A stretch of DNA of 64,000 nt from positions 1-64,000 of the forward strand of contig JAVTVY010025416.1 in NCBI GenBank assembly GCA_036873755.1. Direction: 5' to 3'. This document shows positions 60,318 through 64,000 of this stretch, piece after piece. Numbering within the stretch: position 1 is the first letter of the stretch; each line of letters opens with the position of its first letter. The position numbers and the translations under genes are program-made. This stretch comes from Hanleya hanleyi (taxonomy: Eukaryota; Mollusca; Polyplacophora; Lepidopleurida; Hanleyidae). The notes under the pieces were generated by a model. It was not told the origin of the DNA. It saw only the letters and a list, made by a program, of their open reading frames with translations, and did no database searches.

Positions 60318-60775
60318 TAGAGAGAGAGAGAGAATTAAACTTTAACGTCGCGTTCAGCAATATTTCAGCTATATAGCGGCAATCAAACAAACTTCTAAGT
60401 ATTTCAACAAAAATAAGTCAACAACCCAGCAATCCAGAAGTAATCAACACAACACACCAAACACATGTATATACGTTAAAACTTATTGAACAAACCGATT
60501 TATCTCAAATAAGCTAAAACACAGTCTTCTTTCACTCGACTAAAACGATTTTCTAACTTAGCCGCTTGATAAAAAGAATCTGTTACAAGCTTAAAATCTA
60601 TACAGTCGATCAGAATACGTTTCACTGTGAGATCTTCGCGGCATGGAATACACCTTGGGGCTGGTTCCTATTTAAATAAATGTTCGTGAGTTAATCGGGT
60701 ATGACCGATCCTACATCGCTTGTTCATGGCTTGATCCTACAGTTTTTTAAAACTCCTGAAGTTTGTTATTATGTC
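60318..60775 (-). mobile_element. LINE 3' fragment
   Basis: GA microsatellite, then TTTAACGTCGCGTTCAGCAA, ATAGCGGCAATCAAAC, CAAACCGATTTATCTCAAAT and GTGAGATCTTCGCGGCATGG. It parallels 45315-45720 but is more diverged. Truncated near 60775. Confidence 0.85.
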
Positions 60776-60779
60776 AGAC

Positions 60780-62475
60780 TCTAGTGCATCTGTGTCCGAC
60801 TTTCGCTAATTCATATACGAATACATCCTCGTTGGACAAGGCAGATGAACGAAGTAACTGAGAATGAACTTAAAACTGATGGGGATATAATCAAAACATA
60901 TTTCTATTAATATTTCATATTTCTAACTGTACAAGATCAGAAACGTACGACCGTTTTAATTCATTCGGAGGTACGGTATTCGTTTACTTGTATGAGAAAG
61001 TGGACTAATATTCGGAAAAGTTAGCCATAAGAAGCTAAGTGGCAGCATCGATGCAAATATGCTTTAGAATTATTGACAACATTCGACAATCTTTTCATTG
61101 ATCTTATATGCACAGCGATATGCCGTTGGTGCCCTTAGGTAATACAATCTAATATATACAAGCGTCGTGATAACACTAAAATGATAAACAGCTATTTTCA
61201 ATTATTGTTTAATAGTCCCATCGGCATCAGTAGTCGAAGACACAAGCCATGAAAAAGTTACTACTAGAATGGGGTAAGTTTGTTTACAAAATTCGCTAGA
61301 TAAAATCCTGGACTCAGACTGGTTCAAACATACAGGTTTCTCGAATGATTCCCCAGGAGAGCATTCCCATGAATCGGTATTCCGTGAAGTGCGATACTGT
61401 TCTATCTTCGAGAATCATTGGCAGTAATCTCCAGGAAGAAAACTAAAATTGAATTTGTCCATATCTTTAACGACAGGGAATTTGTGCTTCCCTTCCCAAA
61501 GCCGCAAGCTGGACGGGACATGCATTGTAGCGTTATTCTTATTAATCGTTTTCCGTGGTTGCTTTGGATCCTTCATTTTCTTCAATAACTATCGAAATCT
61601 GACAAACAAATAAATTCGCATCAAGCGATCGCGACTCCTTCAAAAAGAAAAGAACAAATTTCGTTGCTTTTTGGAAAATCCAGATCTCTATCATCTGTAG
61701 CACATTACGGGTTTTCCCGCAATATATTGGATCGGAGTTTCCTCTGAAATTGCTCGCAGTCTCTATATGCAATATGTGTATTTTTATTCTGAAATTTCAA
61801 GGCACAATTTTCAAAGCACAATAACGTTGGTTTACATGCGATGATGTAACATTCGGACTGGCCACTATGCCGTCATAAATTAATATGCAAAATTGCCAGC
61901 CCGAGGGCGAAATTCGTTTTTGGTGATTTTAAACCACATTTTGGTTGGATTCTTATGAAATTTCAAGATAAAATTGCACAAATGATGTTCAGATGATGAA
62001 CTGGCTTCCATATATTGACGAAAATCCCGATCCTTCGTAATGGGAGACAGAGGGTAGAAAAAATAAATTGGATCTCGAATGATATTTTACAACGCATCCT
62101 GATTCAATCAAGCAGTGGGCCATCCAAGATCTGGATCATAGATTCTTACTTTTATTTTTAGATAATGATAAAATGCACAATTTGCAACGTTACAACATAG
62201 TTAATGTTCACGGCATAAATGGCGATGCGTAGGCTGGCATTCGTAAAGAGATACATTGCCGATCATGTCGGGGAAACGGTTCACCCGTGTCCACTCCCTC
62301 CCAGTATACCATATCCGATTAGAGTTGGATCGTACTAATGTGTTGACGACATGTCTGATATATCCTGCTTCAAAATAGATAAACTTTTCAGTTACAATTA
62401 TTGTGCTTATTCCTGCATACTAAATAGAGTCAATGGTGGTTACAGTGTTCATCATGTTCCAACAGCTGACTTGAT
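60780..62475. other. no gene recognised
   Basis: A 76-codon minus frame at 61542-61772 shows no known motif. No repeat family of the window recognised. Confidence 0.45.
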
Positions 62476-62479
62476 AAAG

Positions 62480-62656
62480 CTATTACATCATAGATTTTAA
62501 TGTATGTGCATGTTTTGGGTGTCTTGTGTTTACTGTTTCTGGATTGCTGGACTGTTGACTTGTTTTTGTTGGAATATTTAGAATTGTGTTTGGTCGTCGA
62601 CATATAGCCGAAATATTGCTGAACGCGACATTAAACCTTAATTCTCTCTCTCTCAT
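62480..62656 (+). mobile_element. LINE 3' tail, sense orientation
   Basis: GATTTTAATGTATGTGCATG, a GTCGTCGACATATAGCC block, GAACGCGACATTAAACCTTA and TCTCTCTCTC. Strongly truncated. Confidence 0.8.
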
Positions 62657-62659
62657 CGC

Positions 62660-62880
62660 TATGAAATACTTGTATCTAATACCACTCAAGACGGTTCTAT
62701 TGGTCATGTCATTCATTATGTCAACATGAACAACTACAATGATAGCCTGGCCGGGGTACAAATCATGACAGGGATCACGTTTGAATCATATGATGGTTTT
62801 TTTTTAGAAATATGCAGTCAGTGAATTTGTCTGTGGGGTCACATGACTTCATGTCAGTATGCCGGCATCGTTTTCTACCA
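62660..62880 (+). repeat. repeat B, diverged copy
   Basis: TTGTATCTAATACCACTCAA, a GGTCATGTCATTCATTATGT block, ACATGAACAACTACAATGAT, CACATGACTTCATGTCAGTA and GCCGGCATCG. It directly follows the LINE tail. Confidence 0.6.
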
Positions 62881-62884
62881 CCCT

Positions 62885-64000
62885 TTTAACGTTGCGTTTA
62901 TCGTGGTTTTAGTCAAAGTATGTAATCTCTCGTATCAAATGAATTTCCATTTATTCACATCTGTCGTAGAAAATACTTTGTGTTTGGATAGAAAACGCAC
63001 TCGATCAATGTCATGAAAGAACATCTTTCCACTTGACCTATACTGTATATGTATCTGTATAAAAGTGCGAACAGCTGACCAGGAATGTATAAAAGTCGTT
63101 CATTACAGTCTGTCAATGGGACTGAATCTAATGAGTACTCTTTGGGATTGAACATATTGTCAAATAAAGTGACTTATGGATTTTAAACTGACTATTGATT
63201 CCGAACTGAGGAAGATATGCTATAAATAAAGTCCTGATGTGGACTATTCCTCCTCATTTTAGGCTTCATGGCGAATCTGGGCCTAGGTTGTAGACTTATT
63301 TACACATAACTAGCTGATACAGTCTCTTCGGTAAATGTATCTGATTGACGCTGATTGGTATTGTCGAATAGTCCCGTTAGACAAACTCTCAAATGAACGG
63401 AGTGACTCTTCGTCTCAACAACGTCTCCCATAACTGAAACAGACCGAGTTATATTTAAGCTGATACACTGTCGTATAGCGAAAAATACGTGTTCCTCTTT
63501 GTAAACGTAGGATCTTAAGCTTAAAGCCAAAGTACATTGTATTAGATTTGAGTAAACATATTTGAACAGTTATGCTTTGAAATAAGAGACCGTGTTCCAA
63601 TTCATTCAGCAGTTGAATATTTGTTGCAATGTATAGAAGAGTTGACTATTGTGAACAAAGTCTATTTCCTCCTACAGAATAAGTTACAGCGTCGAACCAA
63701 ATGCACTTGAGATTTTTTTCGCAACGACATTCGCCACTATTGGGATTGAATATATGTACATATAACGATGCCCCACTGATGCCTTGCTGAGAATACAAAT
63801 CGAGATTCCCGGAAGATGTGATAGCATTAAATGAGTATGAACTTGTATTGAACTATAGTTTACTGGTCTCAGCGGAGTCCATGATGAAAGGCACAACTGA
63901 CAAAACAATTACAGTTCTAGGATAAACCAAGTTCAACCCAAAAGGCGCAAAAACACAAATATATTCAAATCACAAAGGAAACAGACAAGCTCCATACACA
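62885..64000. other. no gene recognised
   Basis: Minus frames at 62955-63155, 63300-63530 and 63684-63908 are 66-76 codons and carry no motif I know. No repeat family recognised. Confidence 0.45.

Overview
The window is eukaryotic, AT-rich and intron-bearing. It has one recognisable protein-coding gene and a very large amount of repeated DNA. The repeats suggest a mollusc, most likely a gastropod: LINE 3' tails ending in a short block plus a TC-rich microsatellite, and tandem cores of about 170 bp built on an AAATTTG-rich motif with GGAC microsatellites. That placement rests on recalled resemblance, not on a search.

Gene. A neuroligin/gliotactin-like adhesion protein (inactive cholinesterase-fold family) lies on the minus strand. 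Five exons are seen between 22115 and 9820. All four introns have canonical splice sites and the phases fit at every junction. The exons encode about 687 residues: most of the ectodomain, one transmembrane helix and a cytoplasmic tail of about 120 residues. The signal peptide and the first part of the ectodomain are not found, so the gene probably continues upstream, beyond 64 kb or in an exon I missed.

Layout. 1-9.8 kb lies downstream of the gene. It holds short palindromes, decayed retroelement 3' ends, a LINE reverse-transcriptase remnant and a 227-bp tandem duplication next to the stop codon. 9.8-22.1 kb is the gene; its 8.2-kb intron carries a satellite-like array (16.2-18.0 kb) and several dispersed repeats. 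22.1-51 kb is a nested tandem array: five to six copies of a unit of about 3.65-3.87 kb, each apparently made of two older diverged modules. The array is broken up by later insertions, and two of these are themselves arrays of 160-175-bp repeats with C-rich inverted ends. 51-64 kb holds LINE tails, a foldback element with a tRNA-like core, a long but broken reverse-transcriptase element (57.1-58.7 kb), and otherwise quiet sequence.

Recurrent families, with the names used below: 'RT-A', a reverse-transcriptase element with a RYIDDLL motif and a conserved 3' end; 'repeat B', a short dispersed repeat whose 3' region partly resembles RT-A; 'repeat C' and 'repeat D', non-coding dispersed repeats; and an RNase H-bearing LINE with a TCTCTC tail. 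No rRNA gene, functional tRNA gene or CRISPR array was seen.
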